In this document: positions 33,360 through 45,117 of the stretch, one piece after another
Position numbering within the stretch: position 1 is the stretch's first letter
Layout: each line of letters begins with the position of its first letter
Assembly (NCBI GenBank): GCA_024516155.1
Contig: JAJJXM010000024.1
Span: 434,001 to 498,000 of the forward strand
DNA: 64,000 nucleotides
Direction: 5' to 3'
Source: Pyronema omphalodes
Lineage: Eukaryota > Ascomycota > Pezizomycetes > Pezizales > Pyronemataceae
Translations under genes and position numbers: made by a program
The notes under the pieces: model-generated
The model's input: the letters and a program-made list of their open reading frames with translations, nothing else
Told to the model about the DNA's origin: nothing
Databases searched by the model: none

Positions 33360-33980
33360 ATGAGATCAATCCTGAACATAATCCTTACAGGTGTTTTCGT
33401 TGCTGTGGTGACGGCCGCTCCATCGGTTTTGAATATGGCTAGCAATGGTGTCGAGGAATTCAATGTCTCCGGTGCATCCTCTTCTACGAAAATACTCGAA
33501 AGAGGTGGCGTAAGTCTGCTAAACACGATCCTAACCTAAGATGTTTTTACAACACATATCTAATTTTGTTTTGTTAGGTTTACTACTGCGATGATGTTTT
33601 CTTTGGAAAACTGTGTACGTATGGATTATACCCAATCGGGGCCTGTATGTGGGTATCGGATGAGTTGTAAGTTCCTAGTTCGAATTCCCCGGTATAACTG
33701 GCCAAAGCAATTCAAATATTCAGTTTTTAGCAATGATATAATATCATCCTTCCGACCGGATCAAGGAACGTCTTGTACTGTTTATGAGTAAGATTAAAAA
33801 CACTCTCCTGATTCAGTGTTCATTTGATTTATACCCATGGAGCTGACACGGCGAACTGCGAACTTTAGACATGTGTACTGTCAAGGCGATTCGAGGAATA
33901 TTAGATATCCGGGAGTCCCTAACTTGATTGATATCGGTTTCAATGATCGAATAAGCTCGTTTAAATGCGAGATTGCCTAG
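33360..33980 (+). CDS. Small secreted betagamma-crystallin-like protein, 135 aa (four exons)
   Basis: Exons 33360-33509, 33578-33666, 33731-33787 and 33869-33980. The introns are 68, 64 and 81 bp with GTAAGT, GTAAGT and GTAAGA donors and TAG acceptors. Splicing gives one 136-codon frame. The N-terminus is a signal peptide (MRSILNIILTGVFVAVVTAA) followed by a short spacer. The mature part has two related halves, ending FNDIISSFR and FNDRISSFKC, with VYYC..FGKLC and VYEHVYCQGDS at their starts. This matches the doubled Greek-key pattern and the N-D-x-I-S-S motif of betagamma-crystallin domains. Six cysteines are present. Secreted fungal members are mostly uncharacterised; a wall, stress or interaction role is inference. 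Confidence 0.75.
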
Positions 33981-36569
33981 AACATCAGAAATCGGAATTC
34001 CTGTGTTCTATATCTACACAGCGTGCTTTGGAATCATGTATATAGGTGTGTAGGTAGTTTGATAGGTGAATTTGTCGAACTGTAAACCTTTGAATTTGGC
34101 TGATGAGAGTTGTGAGTTCTAGTTTCTGCTCAATTGTCATCGGATGTAAACCGACTATACCAAATGTGACTGTCAACATGTATCTCTGACTTCCAAATAG
34201 TAGCTACCATTTTAAAATATTGATAATCCACTCTTCTATGTGTTCATCACCTGCGACGAGTCTGAGTTGCTACCATACCACTATAACCTGCTGTTTTTCT
34301 ATGCTCTTTCCGCAGAGGTTTTGTTACAAACTTGCATTCGTTGAATATTCTGCATATATATTGAAAGCCTTACAGCCTTACGGTGGCCAACATTATAGCG
34401 GCTAGCCTTACAGCCTTGTAGCCTTGCAAGTAATCACCGGTGATCACTGGTGACCTCTTGGTGCGTGGGAGGGGTGCAACATATCATCCACAATCTACCC
34501 CTGACATTATACCCAAGCAAGAATTATTATAATTTTGCAATTTGAAATATAGGTATACCAACCACCAACATCTACAATATGCTCATTTCTTTCAATTCCG
34601 TTATAGTTAAAGTCATAGCTATCTACAATTTCTGGAGCTTTCGGTCATGGCAGCAAAGCAGGATGCCGAAGAGACCTGTCATTTTTTTCAGCGGTCCCTT
34701 TCCGGGACTGGGGTTGGCTATAATCAGCTTTAAGCTCAAATAATTTCTGTTTCTTTTTTTCGAGACTCTGGTCCTTGGACTTTTGGACTCCTGAACCCTT
34801 CCCTTGGTGGCGGTCTGTGGGCGGCGGCGGTGTGGGAATATCTTCCTCCGTTGGTACATAGCGGTTAGCGGGACCATTGCGATAGAGGGATGTATGTGCG
34901 GCGTGTCATGATCTGCATGCATTTCTCTATGGTGCCATCAGGATTTGAACTTTCAGAAGTCCGGTGTTTATGAAGGTAGATTCCAAGTTCGGTGTAGGAT
35001 AAGCTAATATAACGGAAAGTTTGTTACTATTAACTTTTGTTCTACGATGGTATATAAAAGTTGCTATGTAGCAGAGCCCTTTCCTAAGCGGGACTTGGCA
35101 GGGCGTATGGCGTAGACTTGGCGTTACTAGCGTCCTTTCTGATTTATACTGTAGCTTCTTACGTCGTACTCTGTCTTTCTTCTTCATCAGTAACGACATA
35201 CATTGTCCATCTCCACCCCATTTCATCTCACTCGGTTCAACATACGGTATGGGTGTCTCATGGTTCTGATGCTTTCTATGACTGGCGAGGTAGCGGTGAA
35301 CGAGAATTTGAAACGGGATTATAATGGTGTCGGCGAACGAGCCTAACGAGTCTAACTGGTCTTCTGTGTAGTCACCCTTTGTCGTCTGGAGGCATACCGA
35401 TACCCTTCGAAGTGACTTCTGAGTCAAGAAAATTCGTTATCTTCCGGCATACTGGCCTTTCTTCTACGTGTATGTACTGTGCGGTGTTGAAAGTTTGGCG
35501 CGTTCATCACGTGTCGCATGAGGGGTCGCGTGACGTGAGTGACGTGTAAATAGTGGAGTATAGGAATGCAGCGTTTAGGGCAGGGACGTTTAGGCATAGC
35601 ATCTGTCGGCTCCGGATGCACAGTATGACAATGTCAACGCAGCTCAGCCCAGCATTCCAACCGGACCGGCGAAAACAGCACGTCAGCGTGATTTCGGCAC
35701 GCGCGGCCAGCCAAACGTACGGGAATGCAGAGCGATTCTAAACGGCGCTGCAGTACACAGAAAAGAAAAAGAGCGCTCTGCCATGCTGGAAACTGGTTTA
35801 AATTTGATTGTTCGAAGACGAAACCCCGCCATCTCTCACCATACATAGAAACGTCATGTACCGGCATACCGATCATAGAAAACCAATGTCAACTGAGGGG
35901 TATCGTGCAAAATGGTTTTTTTCACCCCCCGCCCCCCGGAAAGATCGGCTTCTCTTAACTTTGCTATAAATCTTCAATATCTGCACCCAAACTTACAGTT
36001 AATGTTTTATTTTTTTCGCGTTTTATGCTGATCGATTGGTGGACTTGGACTTGGACTTTGGAGTACAATCGTTCGTTTATTCACTCTTGGGATCCTCCCG
36101 GAATCACAGAATCGACACCACATCTTCCTGGTATCTCCGCTTGGTTTACAAACAACTTCGAACAGATAAACTATACGACATACCATACACCATATTCGCT
36201 CTCCTCCTCCTCCTTCTCCTCCTCGACACCTGTCATCGGCAATTTTTCAAGTCCAAAGAATTGTTATTGCTTAACTAATCGACACGCACACTGCACGTAC
36301 TCGCATCTCCACGGAATTTTGATAAGCTTTCTTGCACTTGCAAGGTCGCATGCTATATGATCTGCACCGTAGGTCGAGCATGCGCTAATTGAAGATCAGC
36401 CGTCTATCGCTCCAAGTCGCTCAACCATTCGGCCCGCAGATCCTTTCCAAAATTTCAAAATTCCGAAAATTCCGCCGACGATCAAACAATCAATTATCAA
36501 CCAAACCAAAAGTCCGTCGCACACGTTACGTTTTATTCCAGCCAAAGAGCAGCCAAGCCAAGCCAAGAC
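33981..36569. other. Intergenic region, no supported gene
   Basis: Two adjacent minus-strand frames (34623-34922 and 34927-35427) lack any recognisable domain, compositional bias or splice logic, and I do not call them. A short repeat of AGCCTTACAGCC type lies at 34367-34425, next to a CACCGGTGATCACTGGTGA palindrome-like stretch. The last 200 bases should hold the promoter of the 231-aa gene. Confidence 0.5.
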
Positions 36570-37265
36570 ATGACGAACCCCAGCATCCTCACTCTAGAAT
36601 CCTCCAAAAACCTCGCCATATCCTGGCTAGAATCCTTCCAAATGCCCTTCGTAGCACGCCCCCCGGAATCCGCCTCCGCAAAAGCCGTTCGCGAAGCCAT
36701 AACCCGCCGCAGTAACGAACGAATGCAACTACTAGATTCCATCGAATCGCAATGGTTGGACATAAAAACTTCCGCCGCAGAGGAGAAAGAAAAGGAAATT
36801 CGCTACTTGGGTTTGAAACAGGCTTTGTTTGATCATGTTTACTATGAACTGGGGTTTGTGCAAGAGGAAAAGGAATTAAGAGGGGGCATTAGGGTGTTGG
36901 TGGGTTTACTTTATGATGACGAGGAGGGGAAATCAAAGGATGAAAGATTTAGTATTATGGGCCTTTGGCAACGCGCTGTCGGGAATAGGGAACAGGCTAC
37001 TATGGCGCAGAAAGATATACTGTATTCGGCGGAGTGTATTAGGCTTTTACGACAGAATTTGATGGGGATGAGAAGAAATGATGGAGATTATGGTGATGAT
37101 CGACAGATTGGGTGTGGTGAAGGTGGTGAACTGGACGGGCGGAATGAGGCGGTGCACAGTGATGGCGAATATATCGAACACACCGAACACAATGATGGCG
37201 AATATATCGAACACACCGAACACAATGAAGGCGAATATATGGAAGATATGGAGGAGACACCATAG
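36570..37265 (+). CDS. Hypothetical helical protein with C-terminal acidic repeat, 231 aa
   Basis: An intronless frame starting MTNPSILTLESSKNLAISWL. Residues 1-170 are mostly helical and include a conserved-looking core (KQALFDHVYYELGFVQEEKE, then ILYSAECIRLLRQNLMG). The C-terminus carries about two and a half copies of an 11-residue unit GEYIEHTEHND encoded by a 33-bp tandem repeat (about 37161-37260). There is no signal peptide or membrane segment. The unusual bias toward an ordered body and regular codon use support a real gene. Function unknown. Confidence 0.7.
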   Translation: MTNPSILTLESSKNLAISWLESFQMPFVARPPESASAKAVREAITRRSNERMQLLDSIESQWLDIKTSAAEEKEKEIRYLGLKQALFDHVYYELGFVQEEKELRGGIRVLVGLLYDDEEGKSKDERFSIMGLWQRAVGNREQATMAQKDILYSAECIRLLRQNLMGMRRNDGDYGDDRQIGCGEGGELDGRNEAVHSDGEYIEHTEHNDGEYIEHTEHNEGEYMEDMEETP

Positions 37266-40200
37266 TACAATTTCAAAACCCCCAGCTGTATATTCTGCCA
37301 TGCCATACCGGGGTCTGGAAAAAAGAGATCAGCTCAAATTGAAGTTCATATTCAATACATTATCTCTGGTCTAAGTGTTTTTACATGATTTTTCTGTTCA
37401 GATTCTTCATTCTTTCTTTCTTTCTTTCTTTCCATTTCTTTCATTCTTCCCTTTCGGCTCATTAGGTATTATATCTCATGTTTTTTCTTTCGCATAAATA
37501 TTCGCATACTTTTTTTAATTTCTTTTAATTTCCTTATCTTCACATCCGAGATATATAGATGTCTACAGTTTTTAATAGTTCGAACTTCGCATGAATATTT
37601 TCTTACCTTTCTTTTTTCAGTTCCTCAAGTATTATATCTCATTCCCTTCGCACATATTTCAATTCTTTTTTACATCCTAGATACATAGATGTATACAGTT
37701 TTTGTAGTTGGCATAAATATTTGATTCCTTTTTCTTTTCGTTACATACAGATATATAGATGTATTCGGTAGGACAAATCACTACATTATTTGTCCTCCGC
37801 GTGATCGGGCATCTTTGGACGGGTTAATGTTGATTTTAATTTCTCTAAGAAACCCGCGAGTTGCTAACCGGACACTCCTGCTGCATTAAAAGGCTAAATA
37901 TCTACCTTCTTACCAGATATCGAAAGATACCAGAGAAGCCTCCATGTACACATATCAGTCGAGATTCGATCAAGATAGCCCCCTCCCCCTCCCCCCTCCT
38001 ACCGTAGAATCTCACCGAAAAGAAGCCTCCAGGATCTTTAAGGATACTGTACTCCAGTTCCAGAGGGTAACACACAACTGTTTTATTCTCATTCTGGCAC
38101 CTAATAAGTAGCCGGCCGATCTATCGTCTTATAATGTTGGTCGTCTATATCTGCATCCTTTACCCTTTACCACAATTTTCAATCCCGATTCCTTTGCCGT
38201 ATATAGAAATCCTCAACAGCCCCGGCATCTCCACCACCGGCCTGATACCTATTATGGGCTGCGGTGACATCTGGGAAACCTCTGCACAGATCGTTGACTT
38301 CTCCAGCGCTCCTGTGTTCTTTGTTGACCAGCCCCGATGAACTAGATTGAGATATCTAGCCTGCATTGGCCCAGATAGCGTTCCACCATCAAAGAAAAAC
38401 GCTGAACACCAAAACCCTGCATGGTACCCTCGAAACGCGGGACGTTCCTTCAGTGGGGATATACTGGATCAGAGCGTCCGCTCTGACTTCTGGGGAAGTC
38501 CAGTCTCTGATTTGAGCAACTACAGAATTCTGCATTTTTTTGTTCTAAAAGCAGCGATAAGCAGCAACAAGAGCACTGGATGGCGGTAATCTGGGTGGCA
38601 AAGGCTGGTGGAGATCCCTTGGTTGCTGATCGCGCCATGCTGGATCCTGCGTTCTTTCAGGCTTTAATTGGTAAATTCAGCGCTGTGTGTAACATTGTAG
38701 CGTTGACAACATGCGGCATCCCGGTTCCTCAGCGTCTGTTGCGCCTCTACCACCCACTGTAACTACTACCGCTACCACCACTGTTGCACTCGCCTCGGTT
38801 TGCGGTGGTACGTATTGCTCTTTCCTGTATGAAGTCTTCATAGTTCCTATTCGATAAAAGTAATACTGTGGCACCATAAACCGTCGATTTCGCAGACTGA
38901 AAGTATCACTGCCAATCCCTTCACATTGTTTCATCAGGCTCTCGTTCTATTTGTCTCTCCAGATAATATGTCGCAACGCAGGTATGATACCGGATTCGGT
39001 CACACCAACATCCATTACGACGGCCTGATAGATCCAGACCTATAGTTATCCGCCAACGCTGCTTGAAGCTGCTTAAAGCGGCGAGCAGATTGAACTATCT
39101 CTTCCTCCTATCATTTCTTGAGGATCGAGATGAGGTTGTAAGCTCGATACAACATAAATGACTGGTCGGAATTATTTGTAAGTTCCTTGGGTTTTTCTTT
39201 TTTCGCTTAACCTCGCATGCGGTATGCCTGAAGAGTACAGATGACCAATAATATCGACGAATCACCCGCAGCCAAAAGATCTTCCCGATGGAACTGCCGA
39301 GAACCTTATTTTTTGGTCAACACGCACACTCAGGTGAGCCAATTAACATAAGGATCTTCAAGCGGCGGTGGATCTTTTTGTTATCGCTCTATGGTATGCT
39401 GTGGTGGAGGCGGCTTGGATGTTCGCCGGCTGACCACCTTTTCCTTCTCAGCGTTTAATATAAATGTATGGAATGAGGACATCAAGAACCTCTGGAAGAG
39501 GCGGTAGCCTAAGAGATGATTGAAGCTATCGCGGATCCCAATAGTTTAGACGACGGCTATTTGTTTCTATGCTTTCTTTTTTGGTTGGCGCTTGTTGCTC
39601 CAGCATCGACGAGTTGAAATTAGAAGAATGTCAGTAATCTGTACAGGCATTAGCCCTATTATACTGCCAATTCCGTAGAGCAATGCGATGAATCTTGTTC
39701 TGATACTAAATACTTTTCGGCGTTAAGAGTACAATCTAGTCATTGGTGCTGTCCTTGTCATGGCTACTCAGCGGAGTACATCATGAGCGAGCACTCGACC
39801 TTAATATGCGGGAAGTGCAATGGATGCTGATAATATGAAGACTGAATATCCGGTTACGAGGCGTAATGTGACGTTAAGTGAACATTGCTGATACCAAATT
39901 TGGTAATTCGGTAATTAATCAAGCATGATATTTGAAATTGGATAGCAACGATGATCATGCGCATTTTGTAACCAAGAGAAAAATTCTGACTGGAATTGTA
40001 ACGCCGCGGTAACGTATCATCATTGACCCATATATAATCTACATATCAAGACGTTCAGTACTTGCGCCCAAAACCGCTGATAACTCTGAGTACAATATGT
40101 AGCGGCCTTGAAAAGAAACGGCTGCCTTAGCGGCCATGATGCATGTCTGAATCGAAACGTAACCTCCGAATTAATGAATTATTTAGTTTCATTACATCCG

Positions 40201-41614
40201 GGATGTAATGCTTCTAGTGTGGAATTAGGGCTCTTTCTTTAAAAAGCAGACTAATAACGTCTTGGCTCCTGGCGCTGTTTATAGAAGACCCGACAGAATA
40301 TTGACATTCTTTCCGCGCGGTAGCCCTAGCAGTTGTTCATGAAGACAAAATTCCTGAAGATTGAGGTAAAGTACGGGCATCGTAGTATAGGTACCATATT
40401 CCGCCGGAAGTCTACTGCCTCATGCAACGCATCAAAGATACTATAATAGGATAAAGAAATAAGATGCATCTATGGCACCATAAACGACACGAATCTTAAT
40501 AAGGCCGTCTCCGAGCTCCAATAACTCTTTCCATATTGTAATAAGGACCGCGCCGCTGGTTCTACATCCCAGTGTCGCCGATTAAACAGCGCAAGTTCTA
40601 TCCTCAATCTGTGCTTCCGGCGGCGGGATTGGCTCCTATTGGGGGATTGTCAGCACGATTGGATTGCAAAGCGTGATTTGAATTTTGCGGTTTCTTTTGT
40701 AATCGGTGAATCTCAAGGACTGAAGGTTGATTGGTGCTGATCAGTGGTTAGGGATGACTAGGATAGGAAAAGCGAGCGGATACAGCGAATGGCTCCGGAA
40801 ATTCCAATTTTGCATGTCCCGGTCTCTCGCTGTTGAAACTTTCGTGCGGGGGAGGATAAAAACTAACTCTTGATTATATTGCAACACGGTACTGTCATCG
40901 AAATTGGGGGTGGGGGGAGGGAGCATGGTGCACAAATTCTGGATTTTCCAAGTTGTTGGGTACCTTCTTCGCTTCATATATCTTTGCTTGTCTGATGTTG
41001 AAAAGACAGGCGGTGATGGTTGGTTACTGTTTCGATTTTTTTTTTCTGAAAGTACCTTGCCGAAGAAAATATGAATTATTTTCAAGTGGTTCTTGGATTT
41101 TGCCCAGGCCCACATCTTCATTTTCATTCCCATGTCCTAATATAATGGACATTATATTGTCGTTGCCGGTATTTTCAGGAACCAAAAGTGATGGTGCTTG
41201 CCTCGGACAGAGTGATTTTATATGAATGGAGGTGTCCTTAAAGGGACCATATGCATCTGTGCATCAAATGCCACACGCCGGTCCATTGCGCATAGTTAAT
41301 ATTTCAATGTTCACTTGGAGAGATAATGTTGAAGGTTATTGTCGGGCCCGAATAGGGAACAGGACCGAACAGTATGACAGGGGTTGGAGATGCCGCTGCG
41401 TACATCGTCACTGCCCCCAGTATCGCTTAGTTAAGACTTGAGATCTTAAACTAAGGAAATTCTTTTGGTAGATTCTTTCAATTGTTTTTATTCTGATGTT
41501 TTGCTACTGATTCCATTTTTTCAGTTGTTTTTTATGTTTTTTTTATTTCGTCGTTTTTCTTTTGTTCTTGATACATAATTTGTTTCTGTTGATTGTGCTG
41601 TGGTCTTTTGGAAA
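37266..41614. other. Gene-poor AT-rich centre of the inverted arrangement
   Basis: 37380-37780 is T-rich with a loose repeat (TACATAGATGTATACAGTTTTT and ATATAGATGTCTACAGTTTTT forms). At 38134-38340 and 38580-38762 two short plus-strand frames (SPGISTTGLIPIMGCGDIWE; AGGDPLVADRAMLDPAFFQA) look like fragments of one decayed gene that I cannot name. The remainder to 41614 has no frame worth calling. Confidence 0.5.
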
Positions 41615-42738
41615 GGCGGTTCTTTAGGTTTTTTGTTTGCTTGTTATTTTTTCAAAGATATACGTGTTCAAAACGTGGTGCCATTCGGCCGCAAACTTTG
41701 AGATAGACACAACGCATGGAAATACCTTTGGAAGTTATGGTTAAAGTTCCAACAATATTAAAACGCATGATCATTTAACAATACGTATATTCATAGCCAC
41801 GTGTGAACTATATCTTCCGATAACAATTTCTATTGAAGAAAAGCCGTAATGTTTTCATCCACGGCCAGTATGAGAGGCTGTTCAAACCGCAGCCATAATC
41901 AGCTATCCCTGAGCTATATCCTGATATATAAAACATTTTCATCAAACACTCTTGTATAGGTAGTCTTACCCTCAAACTCAATACCACTGACACGTATCCT
42001 AATTAACGCGTTCTGTGATATCTAGACAACCATCAGGTTTCCATGCCATGATGGTCAGCCATCTAGTTCATCGTTGCCGACAAATATTAGGATTAATATC
42101 CCCAGTTATCAGAATTTTGTTGCGGGTAACTTGTGTTGTGAAAACATTGTAAACATAGCTTTGTTTATGGAGTGGAAAGATGTACGGTGGAGAAAGGTAG
42201 TTGAGATCAGGAGTCAGGGTCGAGATTAGTCGACTTTGCTGGAATATCTGTCGGACCAGAGAAGCGTATGGTGACGGAAATCTAGCTCGACTAGCGTCTT
42301 GGAAGTTATGAGTAAATATAGGAAAATTCATGTCGCTTGATAAGGCCGAGTGATCACCCATGTATCATGTTTCAATGCGTCCGCCCTCAAGATTCCGCCT
42401 CCGACTCTGCTGTCTACACTGTTAATACGACACCATTCCCGTACCCTATTTAATGGTTGTAGAACCTGGAAGAGCAGATTTGAGACCCAGGGCCAGCGTA
42501 ATGCATCGTCATTATGGAAACTTTGCATTTGATTCTCCCGCTATTTCTCCACCACAACCACATTTAACAATACGTTTTTGACGGAGCTATACTCAAGAAA
42601 TACCGATCTGTAACATCATGGGTATGAAATGAATCCTGTTTTATTTTTGGAGGGGAAAATGTAGTGGTCGAGTCCTCAATTTCTGAAACGTACCGTTGTG
42701 ACCAGGGTACCCCTCACTTGCTTCTGACAGTACCTCAG

Positions 42739-42968
42739 GTCCTTGTAGCGCAGTCGCCCCTCGAATCGCACAATTTAAGACCCTGTATAAAGACGTGAAG
42801 TTCTTCAAATTGGACATCGACAACTTTCAGGAGCTCCCTAACACCATGGGTATTCGTGCCATGCCGACATTCTTTTTCTATGCCGGTAGCGAAAAGGTCG
42901 ATCAAGTGGTTGGAGCAAATACTACCGAGATTCAGGCAAAGATTGAGAAGTATTCTGGAAGGAAGTGA
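42739..42968 (+). pseudogene. Thioredoxin copy C, exon 3 only
   Basis: A full-length 230-nt exon 3 with intact frame, acceptor CTCAG and stop at 42966-42968. The upstream exons and the WC of the active site are absent, replaced by the same foreign segment as in copy B. Unlike copy B there is no ATG in frame just upstream. It retains GPCSAVAPRI and AMPTFFFYAGSEK. Confidence 0.85.
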
Positions 42969-43522
42969 TGTAATTTGTTGGTCCGTCCGTGTTTCTGAAG
43001 CTGGCATCGCACGCATGTAAAACGTTTGGAAGTTGAGGGATAGATGAATATTATTAGTTCTGTCAACGTGTCTGAATTTTTGCTGAAGTGTGACATGTCA
43101 TCATCATTTTCAGTGTTCACTCGTGAATATCGTACTGAACCTGGACATTGCAAATCCTACAGCCTTTTGGGTTACATGTCAGCAGTAATACTCTTCTCGT
43201 AGGTTGATGAGATACTATTTCCATTTCATATCTCCACCAACGGCTGCCCCCTCCGCCTCCTCTCCTAGGATGTGGACGTTTTCGTCATGTGACTCTTGAA
43301 GAACTACTATTATCAAGTTCATTAGTAATATAGATCTAGGAAGTTGTGCATGTCGTGCTTCGAATTAAAAGTATTTCCCGTTCCGGTGTGTGTATTGTAG
43401 TCAGAACATGGCACCCCAAGGTTAACGAACGGATAATTCCGTAATGCAAGCAATCACTAGGCGAATCGAAAGAGGAGCACATAGGAGAGCAGAGGAGCAG
43501 AGACGAGAGAAGAGAAGCGAAA

Positions 43523-43861
43523 ATGAGTGAAGAGGAACTGTGGGGAGAGCAGAGGAGAGCAGCTGAGAGGAGAGCAGCGGAGAGGAGAGTTGAGAGAGGC
43601 GAGTCGAGCGTGACGAATGGGAAAAGAGTAAACAGGGCTCCAAACCGTAACAACGAGAATGAAAACGAGCAGGAAGAAGAGAAGCGGCAACAGGCAGAAG
43701 AGATGAAGTGTGCTCTGGGGCGGATCCCAGCGAGACTCCAAGGTAACAGCTGGAGCGTCGAGATAATGTATTCCGACTGTAGCAAACGTCATAACCTTGA
43801 GGTTGGGAACGTGGAAGAAAATTACAGAAAACCGAAACGCTATGCGAACCGAAGCCGTTAA
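43523..43861 (+). CDS. Repeat-borne basic ORF, unit C (doubtful gene)
   Basis: The longest version, 112 codons, starting MSEEELWGEQRRAAERRAAE. The N-terminal extension comes from expansion of GAGAGCAGCGGAGAGGA-type repeats in frame. The core EMKCALGRIPARLQGNSW and the Cys-containing MYSDCSKRHNL segment match the other copies. Confidence 0.3.
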   Translation: MSEEELWGEQRRAAERRAAERRVERGESSVTNGKRVNRAPNRNNENENEQEEEKRQQAEEMKCALGRIPARLQGNSWSVEIMYSDCSKRHNLEVGNVEENYRKPKRYANRSR

Positions 43862-44962
43862 CAACTAGCCATCGAAGACATGAGAATTGTGGAGATACCC
43901 ACCCCATGCCCCCCCCCCCCCCCCCATGCCTGGAGGCCGGATGAAATCTTCAATTCCGAAACTCGCCAATGAGGCTATTCGCTATAATCGCATTCCCAAC
44001 TAATCTATGTACACTACTCATTGACCCGCTCGACGGTGGCCCCAGACATGCAACCACGCCCCACCCCCTGCCAACGGAACCTGCTGAGTTGTAAAAGATC
44101 CAAATGGATGCTTCTAGTCAACCCTCCTGAAACTCTCCCGCTTACAATTCCGATGCAATCTTGCAAATCTGGTCACTATTTCCACAATCTCTTTGACGTA
44201 TCTCCTTCCGCAGCAGCTCTATCTACCCTTGTGGTGGCTCCGGTGTACCACCAATACCATCAATATGGATTGCGAAATTCTATTATTCTACTACTGTAAA
44301 TGAACTAACAAACCGGTGACGTCTCCTGACTTTGTCCCCAGTATCATCGGAAGACGCGGTAAAACGTCATAAGGGCGAAGACAAACCCTGTGGTACATTC
44401 TGCCCATACAAATTGCATAAATATAATCCTCCCCCACCAAAAATTTTATGCAACGGGAGGGCTATCCCTGGTTTATGCCATCACGGTGATAAAGTTGCCC
44501 GATCTATCCCTTTGCATAAAATATGCAACATTGTCACAATTAAAGTTTCGATTTTAAGTAATCTCACTGAACAATGGCCGTTGCAAACATCTTCCGGAAA
44601 TTATTCAAAGATCAAGCAACAACCACCCTGAATTCACAAGCGAAAAATTGACAAAAACGGAATTACTATCATAAATTATGTAAAAAAAAAACCATTTCGT
44701 CCGCATTACCAGAGCGCACCCGAATATCTTAACAGATATTTTCGCCCACCCCAAATCAATAGTTCACAACTTCCTTGATAACATTTTCGTTTATCCTCTT
44801 TCATGAGGTATCCGGCATATGATGCAATAATTCCCGATTTCCGCTGACAATCGATTCCGCAATGTCTGCAACATTGCAGATGTCACCGTATGCGTGAAGA
44901 TATGCCCTGTTGTTTATAAATCAGCATTTATCCCCAACTACAACCCCGCGGCCGGCGAAAAA

Positions 44963-45117
44963 ATTGCCGGGAACTCAAACTCAACAACCGGAACCTTAGC
45001 CTCCTTCAAAGTCTTCAAAAAGCCAACTTCATTCGGCAACAAAGATATCAACGAGCGGCCTTTTCCATTTGCACATCTCGCAATTCTTCCCACGCGATGA
45101 ATATAATCTTTAGGAGC
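44963..45117 (-). pseudogene. Captured HAS1-like DEAD-box RNA helicase fragment
   Basis: Translation on the minus strand gives [20 protein letters not shown] followed by a segment containing [20 protein letters not shown] and ending EFEFPA. This is motif VI (HRVGRxAR) and the following region of the HAS1/DDX18 family, nuclear helicases of 60S ribosome biogenesis. Homology stops after EFEFPA, where an exon boundary or the capture edge may lie. The fragment is out of frame with the Dicer piece beside it. Confidence 0.8.

Noticed and set aside
34623..35427. Two adjacent minus-strand frames of 99 and 166 codons
   Set aside because: No domain, signal peptide, compositional support or plausible splice sites joining them.
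43422..43907. Minus-strand Ser/Leu-rich frames opposite the purine-rich ORF (also in units A, B and D)
   Set aside because: Antisense of a GA-rich repeat, which gives open Ser/Leu frames in several phases.
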